A stretch of 64,000 nucleotides of DNA from Candidatus Hydrogenedentota bacterium (GTDB lineage: Bacteria > Hydrogenedentota > Hydrogenedentia > Hydrogenedentales > SLHB01), in assembly GCA_013359265.1 (NCBI GenBank), contig JABWCD010000008.1, positions 62,001-126,000 of the forward strand, written 5' to 3'. A program made the position numbers and the translations under genes. Below are positions 35,746 through 45,103 of the stretch, in pieces (position 1 is the first letter of the stretch; each line of letters starts with the position of its first letter). Under the pieces are notes generated by a model. The model saw only the letters and a program-made list of their open reading frames with translations. It searched no databases and was not told the origin of the DNA.

Positions 35746-36141
35746 CTGTATCTCCTGTATGAAACGGCTAAACGTTGTCGATCGATTACTTCCGTCGAAT
35801 GAGACCCGTATAGACGAAGTAGTTCCCAGCGAATGCGTTGCCTTGGCCGTGACGACAGGCCCCATTACATACGACGAATCTGGGCCAGTCGTGCGACGAA
35901 GCTCATGGCCGGCACGAACCATCCTCGCGGCCCCGGTGCTGATAGGTAACGGATCGGAGGATTGCAGCTAATTGGTTCGGGCGCGCCAGCGTTCGGATCG
36001 ATTACAGTGGAATTGGCTTGGACACCACCTTACTGTCCGAAAGCCAAGTGATCGTAGTGTAACATATACGATATTATTGCGTTCGCAAGTGCGGAATGCG
36101 CCGCAAATTGCCACAATTGAACGTAAACGCAATTCGCCGGA
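35746..36141. other. Divergent intergenic region with AT-rich promoter-like patch
   Basis: The 396-nt gap lies between the membrane protein start and the PQQ-propeller protein start. An AT-rich patch at about 36058-36080 (ATATACGATATTATT) is the best promoter candidate for the plus-strand gene. A short inverted repeat (GGAC/GTCC) lies near 36020-36043. I saw no gene, RNA or terminator in it. Confidence 0.45.
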
Positions 36142-37407
36142 ATGGCGCGGAGCTACTGCATGCGGTTCGGTGTCTTGGTACTTGGTGTCGCGTTTTGTAC
36201 GAGTTCGGCGATCGCTAACGAAGACTGGGCGGACTGGCGAGGCCCGACGGCAAACGGGCGAAGCGATGCGGCGCTTCCGCTCCACTGGTCGGAAACGGAA
36301 AATATCGTCTGGAAGACGGCCATCCATGATTTGGGCCATTCGACTCCCGTGGTGTGGGGCGGTCAAGTCTGGCTCACCACCGCGAAAGAAGACGGCACAG
36401 TACTCTATGCCGTCTGCATTGACGGTAAATCGGGGAACATCGTCCACGATATCGAAGTGTTCCGCGTGCAGGAGCCGCAGCGGATAAACCCCCACAATAC
36501 TTACGCGTCGCCGTCGCCGGCGATCGAGGAAGGCCGTGTCTACGTCCATTACGGCTCCGCAGGCACGGCCGGCATCGACACGGCGTCCGGTGAAGTCCTG
36601 TGGCGGCGAACGGACTTGAACTGCGATCACATGCAGGGCCCGGCCTCTTCGCCGATCCTGTTCGAGGACCTCGTTATCGTTACCGTCGAGGGGACCGACA
36701 ACCAATTCATGGCGGCGTTGAACAAGATGACGGGGGACACGGTGTGGCGGTACGACCGGCCGGCCGATCTGTACACGGACGCCATACAGGGCGTGTACAA
36801 AAAGTCGTATCAGACGCCGGTGATTGTCGACATAGATGGCGAACCGCAGTTGATCAGCAACGGCGCGTTGCTCGTAACCGGCCACGAACCGCGCACCGGA
36901 AAAGAAGTCTGGCGTGTGCGATACCGGGACGACAGCACGATCTCGCGCATCGTGTCCGGACACGGTTTGCTGTTCGTAAATACCGGTGGTTCTCCCGGCG
37001 CGACACAGTTGTTCGCGATTAAGCAGGGCGGGGCGGGAGACGTGACGGACACCCATGTCGTTTGGAGGATGCTCGAAGATGCGCCGCACGAATCGTCGCC
37101 CGTGCTTGTCGATGATTTGCTCTACACGATGAGCGAGGGCGCCACCTTGATTTGCACGGACGCAACGACGGGCGAGCAGGTGTGGTCGCAGCGGTCGAGT
37201 GGCGACTATTGGGCGTCGCTGTTGGCCACAAACGATCGCGTCTATATACCGGGGAGAAAAGGCGCGACCACCGTCATCGCGACCGGCCGCGAGTACCGCG
37301 AACTGGCAGTCAATCGGCTTGACGGCGACCTGTGGGCCTCGCCCGCGGTCATCGGCAACGCCCTGCTGCTCCGCACGAAGACACACCTGTATCGCATTGA
37401 GGAGTGA
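36142..37407 (+). CDS. Secreted PQQ-like beta-propeller protein
   Basis: This 421-residue protein has a signal peptide (residues 1-24) and the early motif DWADWRGPTANGRSD, typical of WRGP-type PQQ-repeat propeller proteins common in planctomycete-like bacteria. Several propeller blades are visible (GSAGTAGIDTASGEVLWRR, ALNKMTGDTVWRYD, CTDATTGEQVWSQ). They usually act as outer scaffolds or weak dehydrogenases; no PQQ-binding catalytic set was confirmed. ATG 36142 or 36160 may start it. Confidence 0.8.
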   Translation: MARSYCMRFGVLVLGVAFCTSSAIANEDWADWRGPTANGRSDAALPLHWSETENIVWKTAIHDLGHSTPVVWGGQVWLTTAKEDGTVLYAVCIDGKSGNIVHDIEVFRVQEPQRINPHNTYASPSPAIEEGRVYVHYGSAGTAGIDTASGEVLWRRTDLNCDHMQGPASSPILFEDLVIVTVEGTDNQFMAALNKMTGDTVWRYDRPADLYTDAIQGVYKKSYQTPVIVDIDGEPQLISNGALLVTGHEPRTGKEVWRVRYRDDSTISRIVSGHGLLFVNTGGSPGATQLFAIKQGGAGDVTDTHVVWRMLEDAPHESSPVLVDDLLYTMSEGATLICTDATTGEQVWSQRSSGDYWASLLATNDRVYIPGRKGATTVIATGREYRELAVNRLDGDLWASPAVIGNALLLRTKTHLYRIEE

Positions 37408-37467
37408 CCCGCCTTTTGCATTCGCCGCCACGGTAGGATTACAACTGCCGTGGGAGGGAAACCTGTC

Positions 37468-38814
37468 ATGAAAACCGCATTGTCTGCAGTTCTTGCAAGC
37501 GCGTTGGCATTGGGGGCAATGGCCGACGACGCCACGTACAAACCGAATTGGGAGTCGCTCGATACCCGGCCCACGCCGCAATGGTTCCTCGACGCCAAGT
37601 TCGGCATCTTCATCCACTGGGGCGTGTACAGCGTCCCGTCGTGGGGGCCGAAGGAAAAGTACGCCGAGTGGTATTGGCACGACATGAACAACCGTGAGGG
37701 CGAGACGTGGAAGTTTCATGTGAACACGTACGGCGAAGATTTCCAGTATCAGGACTTCGCGCCGAAATTCACGGCGGAGTTGTTCAATCCCGACGAATGG
37801 GCGGACATCTTCCGGCGATCGAACGCGAAGTACGTTGTGCTCACCTCGAAGCATCACGAAGGGTTCGCGCTTTGGCCAAGCGCGGAGAGCTGGAATTGGA
37901 ACGCCGTGGACGTGGGCCCGCACCGCGACCTCGCGGGGGACCTGATCGCGGCGGTGCGCGCAAGGGGCCTTCGCATGGGCTATTACTACTCGATCTACGA
38001 GTGGTACAACCCGCTTTACAAGAGCGACGTGACTAAGTTCGTCGACCAACACATGCTGCCGCAGTTGAAAGACCTCGTGCAGCGGTACAAGCCGGACATC
38101 GTGTGGCCGGACGGTGAGTGGGACCACCCGAGCGCAACGTGGAAGAGCGAAGAGTTCCTCGCGTGGCTTTATAACGAATCGAACGCACCGAAAGACGTTG
38201 TCGTGAACGACCGTTGGGGCAAGGACACGCGCAACGTGCACGGTGGGTTCGCGACGCCGGAGTACGGGCACATTCCGAAAGGCCGCCTGACGGACGCGGG
38301 CCTCTTCGAGGAATGCCAGGGCATGGGCCGGTCGTTCGGTTACAACCGGAACGAGAACGCCGACAATTACCGAAGCACAACCGAACTGCTCGCGCTGCTG
38401 ATCGAGTGCGTGAGCCGGGGCGGAAACCTGCTGCTCGATATCGGTCCGACGGCGGACGGACGCATACCCGTGATCATGCAACAGCGCCTGCTCGATATGG
38501 GCAAGTGGCTCGACGTAAACGGAGAGGCCATCTTCGGCACGCGGGCGTGGCGCGCGCAGTCCGACGGGGACCTTGTGCGCTACACCGCGAAGGACGGCGC
38601 GGTCTACGCGATCTGCCTGAAGTGGCCGGGTGAATCGCTCGTGCTGGGCGAACCGAAGCCGGGCGCGAACGCGAGCGTGTCGATGTTGGGCTGGGACGGG
38701 CCGGTTGCGTGCGCGAATGAAGACGGCAAACTCGTCATCAAGGTGCCGCAACTTACGCCCGATAAAGTGCCATGCCAACACGCATACGTGTTCAAACTAA
38801 CCGGCGTGGAGTAG
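37468..38814 (+). CDS. Alpha-L-fucosidase (GH29)
   Basis: This 448-residue exported GH29 enzyme hydrolyses alpha-linked fucose from glycans. Its signal peptide is MKTALSAVLASALALGAMA. GH29 signatures are KFGIFIHWGVYSVPSW (44-59), TSKHHEGFALW (126-136) and IVWPDGEW (211-218) with nucleophile Asp215. The general acid/base was not identified. GGGAGGGA sits 9 nt before ATG 37468, which is why this start was taken over GTG 37450. Its last 18 nt overlap the end of the convergent glycosyltransferase gene. Confidence 0.92.
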   Translation: MKTALSAVLASALALGAMADDATYKPNWESLDTRPTPQWFLDAKFGIFIHWGVYSVPSWGPKEKYAEWYWHDMNNREGETWKFHVNTYGEDFQYQDFAPKFTAELFNPDEWADIFRRSNAKYVVLTSKHHEGFALWPSAESWNWNAVDVGPHRDLAGDLIAAVRARGLRMGYYYSIYEWYNPLYKSDVTKFVDQHMLPQLKDLVQRYKPDIVWPDGEWDHPSATWKSEEFLAWLYNESNAPKDVVVNDRWGKDTRNVHGGFATPEYGHIPKGRLTDAGLFEECQGMGRSFGYNRNENADNYRSTTELLALLIECVSRGGNLLLDIGPTADGRIPVIMQQRLLDMGKWLDVNGEAIFGTRAWRAQSDGDLVRYTAKDGAVYAICLKWPGESLVLGEPKPGANASVSMLGWDGPVACANEDGKLVIKVPQLTPDKVPCQHAYVFKLTGVE

Positions 38815-39903
38815 CGCGCGCTCGAACACGCGCTCGAGCGACTCCGCAAACTGCGTAGGCGAGTGGTGCTCGTCGACGGCTTGCCGCGCGGCCACGCCGA
38901 GTCGCAGGCGCAGCGGCGCGTCGCGCATGAGCCGGACAACTGCGGATGCAAAGGCGTCCTCGTCGTTATCGTCGACGATTAGGCCGGTGCGCTCGTGTTC
39001 GAGCGGGTGTGCCGCGCCGCGGCACGCGACAATCGCCTTGCCTGCGGCCATCGCATTCAGCAGCTTGATCGGGTAGCCCGACCACGATACGCGCGGGCAT
39101 GCGACGACAACGTCCCGTTGCAGCACATCGCGCAGCGCCGCGAAGTCGGGCGTGTGCAACACCTCCGCACCGTCGAACGCGACACGCTCGCGCGTCGCGA
39201 GAATGAGCCGCGCGTCGGGGACCTGTACGCGCACGCGTTCGACAATATGTTTGAGAAAGACGACGTTCTGGTAGGCGTCCAGGTTTCCGGCGTAAACGAC
39301 CGGCGGAATCGCGTCAGCCACCGCGGGCGCGCCAAACCATTCCGTCGACGCTGGCGGCGCAATCACCGAGACCTTGCCCGGCCCGCACCCGCACGCAACG
39401 AGGTAGTGCGCCAGCGCCGGGTGTGGCACAACAATTTGCGCTGCGCGCCTCGGGAATGTCGCGTCGAGCCATTTTCCAACCGGCTTCCCCGCAATGCCGA
39501 ATCCCGAGTAGTGCGGCAATTCGTCGGCCATCGCGTTGTGCGCCTGGTACACAATGGGGCGCACGCGCGCGGCGAGCGCGACCAACAACCCCTCGTAGTT
39601 GTGCGCCTGCACGACTTCGATCCGTTCCGAGCGCACGACGCGGCGCAAGGTGGCGACCAGCGCGAGATCGAGCAGCGGTTTGGCCAGCGTGGGGCCCGCT
39701 TTCGTGTGGTGGCCGCCTGCGACGTGCGCTGACCGATGGATGCGCAATCCGCTTTCGTCGACGCCATCGCCGTAGCCATACACGACGAGATGCACGTCGT
39801 GCCCGCGATCGTGCAGCGCCAGCGCGGTGTCGCGAAGAAACACCTGCGATCCCTGCGGCACCGGATAGGGACACGCGCCCACGATCGCGACACGCAAGCT
39901 CAT
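38797..39903 (-). CDS. GT4-type glycosyltransferase
   Basis: This 368-residue GT-B transferase has an N-terminal RVAIVGACPYPVPQGSQVFLRD and the donor-side motifs VVYAGNLDAYQN, VACPRVSWSGYPIKLLNAMAAGKAIVA (E-x7-E-like region altered) and HERTGLIVDDND, typical of family 4. It probably adds a sugar to a cell-surface glycan. ATG 39903 overlaps the stop of the upstream metallophosphoesterase by 4 nt, so they are likely an operon. Its 3' end overlaps the fucosidase gene on the other strand. Confidence 0.85.
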   Translation of the reverse strand: MSLRVAIVGACPYPVPQGSQVFLRDTALALHDRGHDVHLVVYGYGDGVDESGLRIHRSAHVAGGHHTKAGPTLAKPLLDLALVATLRRVVRSERIEVVQAHNYEGLLVALAARVRPIVYQAHNAMADELPHYSGFGIAGKPVGKWLDATFPRRAAQIVVPHPALAHYLVACGCGPGKVSVIAPPASTEWFGAPAVADAIPPVVYAGNLDAYQNVVFLKHIVERVRVQVPDARLILATRERVAFDGAEVLHTPDFAALRDVLQRDVVVACPRVSWSGYPIKLLNAMAAGKAIVACRGAAHPLEHERTGLIVDDNDEDAFASAVVRLMRDAPLRLRLGVAARQAVDEHHSPTQFAESLERVFERALLHAG

Positions 39904-41168
39904 TTCTCGATGACTACTTCGTCGCGCACCTTTCCGCCGAAATCGATGCAACGATAGACCAGTTTGTCCGGATTCGTCGTAATACCGATCGTCTGGTACG
40001 TCGAGACCTTCTCGAACGCGACCTCCGCATAGTCGTGCTGTTCCTGCTCGTAGTACTTCGTTCCGGATACGGAAACGACGTAGTACGTGCCGTCTTTCGC
40101 GGACGCGACGCGCCTGCCGTTGTTGAGCGGGTATGTGCGCAGGTAGGCGTGATCGTGTCCCTGTAGGGCCATGTCGACATGATACTTGTCGAACAACGCA
40201 GCCCACTTTTGCCGCACGTAGGAATTGTCACGGTTCGGCGCGGACGAATAGGCGGGGTGATGGTATACGGCGAACTTCCATACCGCCTTCGATTTCGCGA
40301 GTTGATCCTCGAGCCACGGTGTCTGATCCGAAAGATTGTCGTTGGAATCGAGTATCACGAACAACGCATTGGCGTACTCGAAACTGTATGCGCGTTCCGC
40401 CAGACCGTCCGGCCCATTCGTCCCGAGTGCGAACGATTCAAGGTACAGGTACGGACTCGCCTTCTTGTCGTAGTCGTGGTTGCCCAGCACAGGAACGACG
40501 GGGCGCGCGTTAAAGACGCCGCGCCCGCCCTCGAAGAAGCGGTCCCACTCATTGCGCCAACTTCCGCTGTTCACGAGGTCCCCGGCGATAACGTGAAACG
40601 CCGCGCTCGAATGGTTCTCCTGCGCCTTGTGAATCAGTTTGCCCCACTCCTCGAGGCCAAGCTGCGGGTCGCCCTGATAGATGAACGAGAAGTTTGCCGG
40701 GCCATCGGGCGCGGTGGTGAACGAGTTCCACTCGCTCCACGTGCCCGCTGCCGCGCTGCCGACGCGATACTCGTATTCCGTCGCGGGCGATAACTCTTCG
40801 AGCACTGCCGTGAAGCGATGAACCACCGGGTCGTTTTTCAGCATTTTGTCTTCGACCGCGGTATGCGACGCCTTGGCAGCCTTGACTTCCTCCGATCCGG
40901 AGCCTTTGCGGCGCCACTCGACGCTGCCGTCGCCTATGGCGGTGCTCGTGCGCCACTGGACGGTCTGGGTCGTGCGCGGGTCGGCGCTCCACGTCAGGGC
41001 GATCTGATCGGGCGCGTCCGCCGCGGGAAACGGCGTCGTGCGGACCAGGTGGGTATCGATATACCAATCGTCGTAGTAATCCTTCGCCTCGCGGAACCCG
41101 ATAATCCCTCCTGCGAGAAGCACGAGGACCAGGATAGTTGCCGCGAGATACTTCAATGCCCGTTTCAT
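39900..41168 (-). CDS. Exported metallophosphoesterase, purple acid phosphatase-like
   Basis: This 422-residue protein has an N-terminal membrane anchor (residues 5-25), a fibronectin-like region (about 50-150, with ALTWSADPRTTQTVQW) and a metallophosphatase core. The metal ligand motifs are YQGDPQ, IAGDLVNSG, VLGNHDYD, VYHHPAY and LQGHDHAYLRT, in the right order. This fits purple acid phosphatases and related phosphodiesterases facing the periplasm. It overlaps the glycosyltransferase gene by 4 nt. It is preceded by a 65-nt gap after the phosphodiesterase gene. Confidence 0.87.
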   Translation of the reverse strand: MKRALKYLAATILVLVLLAGGIIGFREAKDYYDDWYIDTHLVRTTPFPAADAPDQIALTWSADPRTTQTVQWRTSTAIGDGSVEWRRKGSGSEEVKAAKASHTAVEDKMLKNDPVVHRFTAVLEELSPATEYEYRVGSAAAGTWSEWNSFTTAPDGPANFSFIYQGDPQLGLEEWGKLIHKAQENHSSAAFHVIAGDLVNSGSWRNEWDRFFEGGRGVFNARPVVPVLGNHDYDKKASPYLYLESFALGTNGPDGLAERAYSFEYANALFVILDSNDNLSDQTPWLEDQLAKSKAVWKFAVYHHPAYSSAPNRDNSYVRQKWAALFDKYHVDMALQGHDHAYLRTYPLNNGRRVASAKDGTYYVVSVSGTKYYEQEQHDYAEVAFEKVSTYQTIGITTNPDKLVYRCIDFGGKVRDEVVIEK

Positions 41169-41233
41169 GGTACTGCTGATTCCTATCGTAAACGTCGCAA
41201 AACGCCGGTCCGCTTCGGCTAATCGTTTCCGCC

Positions 41234-42814
41234 CTACTCAAAATACCCCAAATCGCGCAGCCGCTGCTCGATCTGGCGCTCGTGTTCTGGTGCGTAACCG
41301 CGCGCGGCGGGCGCGGCAAACGCGATGGCGCGGTCCGTTTCAACATACTCGCCCAACAAACTCGTTCCATCCATACGCGGGCCGGGCACACCCAATTCCG
41401 CCAACGCCGTCGGCGCGATATCTTGCAGGCACGCCGCCCCGCAGGTCGAGGGCTTCGACAGAAACAACACGCCGGTGGACCGATGGTTTCCGGTCATGCC
41501 GCGTTCTTTGCCGCCGAGGTATTCCTCCGGCCGCAATCGCCGGAACGCGGGGCCGCCGCGGCTGCGCACGCACGAATGCGAGTAGCCGTTCTCGAGTGCA
41601 AGCTCGAGGACGATGTCAGGCGCGTGATCGACGTACGGGCCGTCGTACAGCTCCTCCCGCCTGCGCGCGCGCGCAACGACGTCCCACGTTTCAAGTTCGG
41701 CGCACAGCGCGTCGCAGAACGCATCATACTCCGAACGGCGCACCTGCCCGTTCGGTTGACGGCCTTCGAGGTTCACCCGGATGCACGGAAAATAGTTGAG
41801 CTCGTCCGACCACGCGCGCGTACGGGAGAAATCGATGCCCGCAAACCGCGAATGACTTTCCGCGCGCGTTGCTAGGCCCCGAAATGCACGGAACAAGGCG
41901 CCGCGCGCGCGTTGCGGCGTGAACGCGAGCGCGGCGCGTTTCATCACGCTTTCGCGCGCCGGCGCAAACGCGAGGTGGCCGTGTTCCGCGAGCCAATTGT
42001 TGATATGGACGACGCCGGTGCCGGAACCGCCAAACCCGTGGTCCGAACAAACGCCGATTGTCACATCATCGCCCGCCGCGTCTATCAGCCGCGCAACGGA
42101 CCGGTCCAACCGCTCGTATACATCGCCGATAGCGCTCTCGAATCCCGGACGATGCCGCGGCGACTTTGCGTCATGGAAGAGCCAAAAGTGGTGCGACACC
42201 GTGTCCGATTCCCCGAACACAACCATGAAGAAGTCCCACGGTTCGCTCGAAAGCAGATTAATCGCTACGTTCGTCTTGTCTTCGATCTTTGCGCGCAGCC
42301 GCTCGAGCGCCATCGCGTGCCAGCCGTCGCTGATGTCGTGTTCCTGGAAATCGGCAAAGCGCCACGCGCACACGCGGTCGTACAGTTCGGGCGGATACAC
42401 GAAGCTGCGATCGATGGCCGTCGCAACCGGCGAATCGAACCCTGACACCATCACGCCGTTTATCGATTCGGGCGGATACGTGCCGGGAACGCCCAGCACG
42501 CACACGCGCCTGCCCGCTTCCGATAACACGTTCCAAATCGCCGGCGCGCGGCGATGCGTGCTGTTGAGGAAGCGGATCGCGTACTCGCCCGGCACCTGCT
42601 CCGTGAAATCAAAGATGCCGTGTTTGCCCGGGTTGACGCCGGTGACGCACGTGCACCACGCCGGAAACGTCACCGGCGGATCGACGCTGCGGCACGGCAT
42701 ATAGCAGCCGCGCCCGCGCAGCGACGCGAGCGCGGGCAAGCGCCCTTCGTCCATCCAACGCTCGCACAGCGACGGCTCGGCGCCGTCCAAACCAATGAGG
42801 AGAAATCGCGCCAT
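41234..42814 (-). CDS. Type I phosphodiesterase/nucleotide pyrophosphatase-family enzyme
   Basis: This 526-residue alkaline-phosphatase-superfamily enzyme begins LLIGLDGAEP with metal Asp10, and the nucleophile region PPVTFPAWCTCVTG carries Thr49, as in nucleotide pyrophosphatase/phosphodiesterases. Further metal sites are GESDTVSHHFW and CSDHGFGG. It has no evident signal peptide. The end reads EQRLRDLGYFE, similar to two sulfatase-like proteins in this window. It probably heads the operon with the phosphoesterase and GT4 genes. Substrate may be a lipid-linked or nucleotide phosphodiester; not proven. Confidence 0.87.
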   Translation of the reverse strand: MARFLLIGLDGAEPSLCERWMDEGRLPALASLRGRGCYMPCRSVDPPVTFPAWCTCVTGVNPGKHGIFDFTEQVPGEYAIRFLNSTHRRAPAIWNVLSEAGRRVCVLGVPGTYPPESINGVMVSGFDSPVATAIDRSFVYPPELYDRVCAWRFADFQEHDISDGWHAMALERLRAKIEDKTNVAINLLSSEPWDFFMVVFGESDTVSHHFWLFHDAKSPRHRPGFESAIGDVYERLDRSVARLIDAAGDDVTIGVCSDHGFGGSGTGVVHINNWLAEHGHLAFAPARESVMKRAALAFTPQRARGALFRAFRGLATRAESHSRFAGIDFSRTRAWSDELNYFPCIRVNLEGRQPNGQVRRSEYDAFCDALCAELETWDVVARARRREELYDGPYVDHAPDIVLELALENGYSHSCVRSRGGPAFRRLRPEEYLGGKERGMTGNHRSTGVLFLSKPSTCGAACLQDIAPTALAELGVPGPRMDGTSLLGEYVETDRAIAFAAPAARGYAPEHERQIEQRLRDLGYFE

Positions 42815-42914
42815 TCGGCTATTGTAACGAATACGGCGCATTGGCATGTCCGGGCTGGAACGACGATTCCTGCCTATTGAATTGCAGCAATATGTCGTGC
42901 AAGAGTTTCATCAA

Positions 42915-43964
42915 ATGACCTCCTATCGACAGCACTCGCTTGCGGTCTCGTGCCTTGTATTGGCGCTTTTGTCCGGTTGCGCGACGGTCTCGCGCGAGCG
43001 TCTGGTGCGGCATGCTGGCGAATCGTGCGTGTTTGCCGGCGAAGAACCCGCGCGCCTCGCGGCCGTACCGGAACGCCGTTTGCCGATCAGCGTGCGCAGC
43101 ACGTACGCCAAGGGGCCCGAGACAATCGAGTACGTCGAGGGCCGCGACTATGTGATCGATTACGCCGCGGGCGCCATTCGCCGCACGTCCACATCGCGCA
43201 TTCCCGACTTTCGCAACAACATGCTCTATGGCCAGGAGGACTTTGACCACAACAACTTTCCCGGTTTCGGCAACACCGCCTACTTCGCGTTCGTGGACTA
43301 TTCGCCCTCGACTTCCATGCCGTGGCCGAAACAGGACATGCAGTTCAGCTTGCTTCGCGGTACCCGCGCGAAGTTGCAGCGCGGCGGCGACGTGAAGATC
43401 GTCGCGTTCGGCGACAGCATTACGGCGGGCGGCGATGCGACGAAGCCGGAACTCATCTTCTGGCAGCGCTGGGCCAGCGCGTTGCACGGCAAGTATCCCG
43501 CGGCGCGCATCGCAACGGTCAACGGCGCGACCGGCGGCGACACGACCGTACAAGGGCTGGCGCGGCTGAAGGAAAAGGTACTCGATGCGCAGCCCGATCT
43601 GGTCTTCATCGGCTTTGGCATGAACGATCACAACGTCAACAGCGTGCCGGTCGATCGATTCGCGCTGAACCTTACCCGGATGATCGGCGACATTCGTGCC
43701 GAGACCAACGCGGAGATCGTGCTGTTCTCCGCGTTTCCCCCGAACCCGAAATGGAAATTCGGCACGCACCGCATGGAACTCTACGCGGAGGCAACGCGTA
43801 ACGTTGCGAAGGAATCGCTGTGCGCGTATGCAGACGTATTCTCCAACTGGCAGGCGATTAACGCGCGCAAAAAGCCCGAGGACGTGCTGGGTAACAACAT
43901 CAACCATCCGAACGACTACGGCCATTGGATTTACTTCCAGGTGCTCAACGCGATGGGGCTGTAA
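42915..43964 (+). CDS. SGNH/GDSL-family lipoprotein
   Basis: This 349-residue lipoprotein has lipobox LLSGC, then a GDSL-type domain: block I FGDSITAGGDA, block II VNGATGGDTTVQGL, block III GFGMNDHN, and late NHPNDYGHW with Asp and His. Members hydrolyse acyl esters on polysaccharides or lipids. Met at 42915 gives the lipoprotein signal; a longer open frame begins at 42846. It is divergent from the phosphodiesterase gene, with 100 nt between starts. Confidence 0.83.
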   Translation: MTSYRQHSLAVSCLVLALLSGCATVSRERLVRHAGESCVFAGEEPARLAAVPERRLPISVRSTYAKGPETIEYVEGRDYVIDYAAGAIRRTSTSRIPDFRNNMLYGQEDFDHNNFPGFGNTAYFAFVDYSPSTSMPWPKQDMQFSLLRGTRAKLQRGGDVKIVAFGDSITAGGDATKPELIFWQRWASALHGKYPAARIATVNGATGGDTTVQGLARLKEKVLDAQPDLVFIGFGMNDHNVNSVPVDRFALNLTRMIGDIRAETNAEIVLFSAFPPNPKWKFGTHRMELYAEATRNVAKESLCAYADVFSNWQAINARKKPEDVLGNNINHPNDYGHWIYFQVLNAMGL

Positions 43965-43976
43965 TGGCGCGCGGCT

Positions 43977-44972
43977 TCAGTCGTCTGCCCTGCCCGGGCG
44001 ATCGATCTGGTCCGTTGGAAGGCCAAAGAATTTGAGCGCGCGTTTCACTCCGGCGAAGGCGGGCTTCATCGCGGGGTGATACGCGGCAAGAAAAATGGCG
44101 TTGAGAAATGCATTCGCCACGCGCGTTGGTAGCGGGCAGTCCGCAAGTGAAGTTTCGCCGTAGCCGCGTTCGCGCAGCGCGCCGCCCATCATCGAGTTCA
44201 TAATCCATCGTTGTTTCGGTGTCGCGGTTCGTTTCCACGCCTGAATGCGCGCTGGGTCCAGTTCGGCGGCCGCTTTCGCTTTCCACTCGGACTCCCACTC
44301 GGGAACGGTGCGTTGCGCGTCCGCGGGACGCAGTTGGGCAGGTTCGAATTTCACGCCGATGAAATCGCAGACGCTGCGCAGCGTATCGTCCGGGTGCGCT
44401 AGCAGGGCCTCGTAGCGCACCTCGAAAATCCGCGCGGGGTGCGCGCGCTGGGATCGCGCCATGCGTTTCACACACCACCGCCACGTCCGCGCGTGACGGC
44501 GAAGATTGGAATGCGTCCACGGCGCGCGCAAGAGGGACAACACCGCGTCTCGCCCATCGCGCAGAATGTGAATCACTTTCGCGTCCGGGTACCACTCGAG
44601 AATTTGCGAGACCTTTGTCATGTGCGCGGGGGTCTTCTCGACCACAATCGGCGCACGATGCCGTCCGGCATACACCGCAAGCGCATGCGAAAACAGGTCC
44701 CGCCATGAACACGTTCGCCGCTCCACCAGATTCGCAAAGTCCTCGGATGTCAGACCGAGGTCGCGCACACGCGCGGAACCTAGAAACGACGACACCAATA
44801 CGGCGGCGTCGCGCGCAGTGTCCGGCCGCGCGCCACGCGGAAGCACCTCGTCGAAGAAATGCGTCTCGGGCGTCGCGGCCATCTGCGAATGACGGTCGAG
44901 CAGGGTCGCCAGCAGCGTCGTGCCCGACCGGGCAAACCCCACGACGAAAACAATCTGGACCTGTTGTGGCAT
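43977..44972 (-). CDS. Sulfotransferase
   Basis: This 331-residue PAPS-dependent sulfotransferase has the 5'-phosphosulfate loop GFARSGTTLLATLL near the N-terminus and the 3'-phosphate region HILRDGRDAVLS, plus EVRYEALLAHPD. It should sulfate a glycan or lipid in the cytoplasm. ATG 44972 gives MPQQVQIVF; an in-frame ATG at 45017 also exists. Its stop is 12 nt from the convergent SGNH gene. With nearby sulfatase-like genes it hints at a sulfated surface glycan. Confidence 0.85.
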   Translation of the reverse strand: MPQQVQIVFVVGFARSGTTLLATLLDRHSQMAATPETHFFDEVLPRGARPDTARDAAVLVSSFLGSARVRDLGLTSEDFANLVERRTCSWRDLFSHALAVYAGRHRAPIVVEKTPAHMTKVSQILEWYPDAKVIHILRDGRDAVLSLLRAPWTHSNLRRHARTWRWCVKRMARSQRAHPARIFEVRYEALLAHPDDTLRSVCDFIGVKFEPAQLRPADAQRTVPEWESEWKAKAAAELDPARIQAWKRTATPKQRWIMNSMMGGALRERGYGETSLADCPLPTRVANAFLNAIFLAAYHPAMKPAFAGVKRALKFFGLPTDQIDRPGRADD

Positions 44973-45103
44973 CGCGTGAGCGTACACGGTGGAAAAATCG
45001 GAATGCGAGTCGCGCACGGTCCGCGATTCTGAAATGAGAGTTGAGTACCGGGTATACTGGCCGCCCTTTGGGCTGTTGTCGAGTATGAGAAAGGGAAGTT
45101 GCC

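Noticed and set aside
35968-38781. Very long minus-strand open frame (about 937 codons) opposite the PQQ-propeller and fucosidase genes
   Set aside because: It is the antisense of two well-recognised proteins and is rich in Arg, Val and His, as expected from GC-rich third-position bias.
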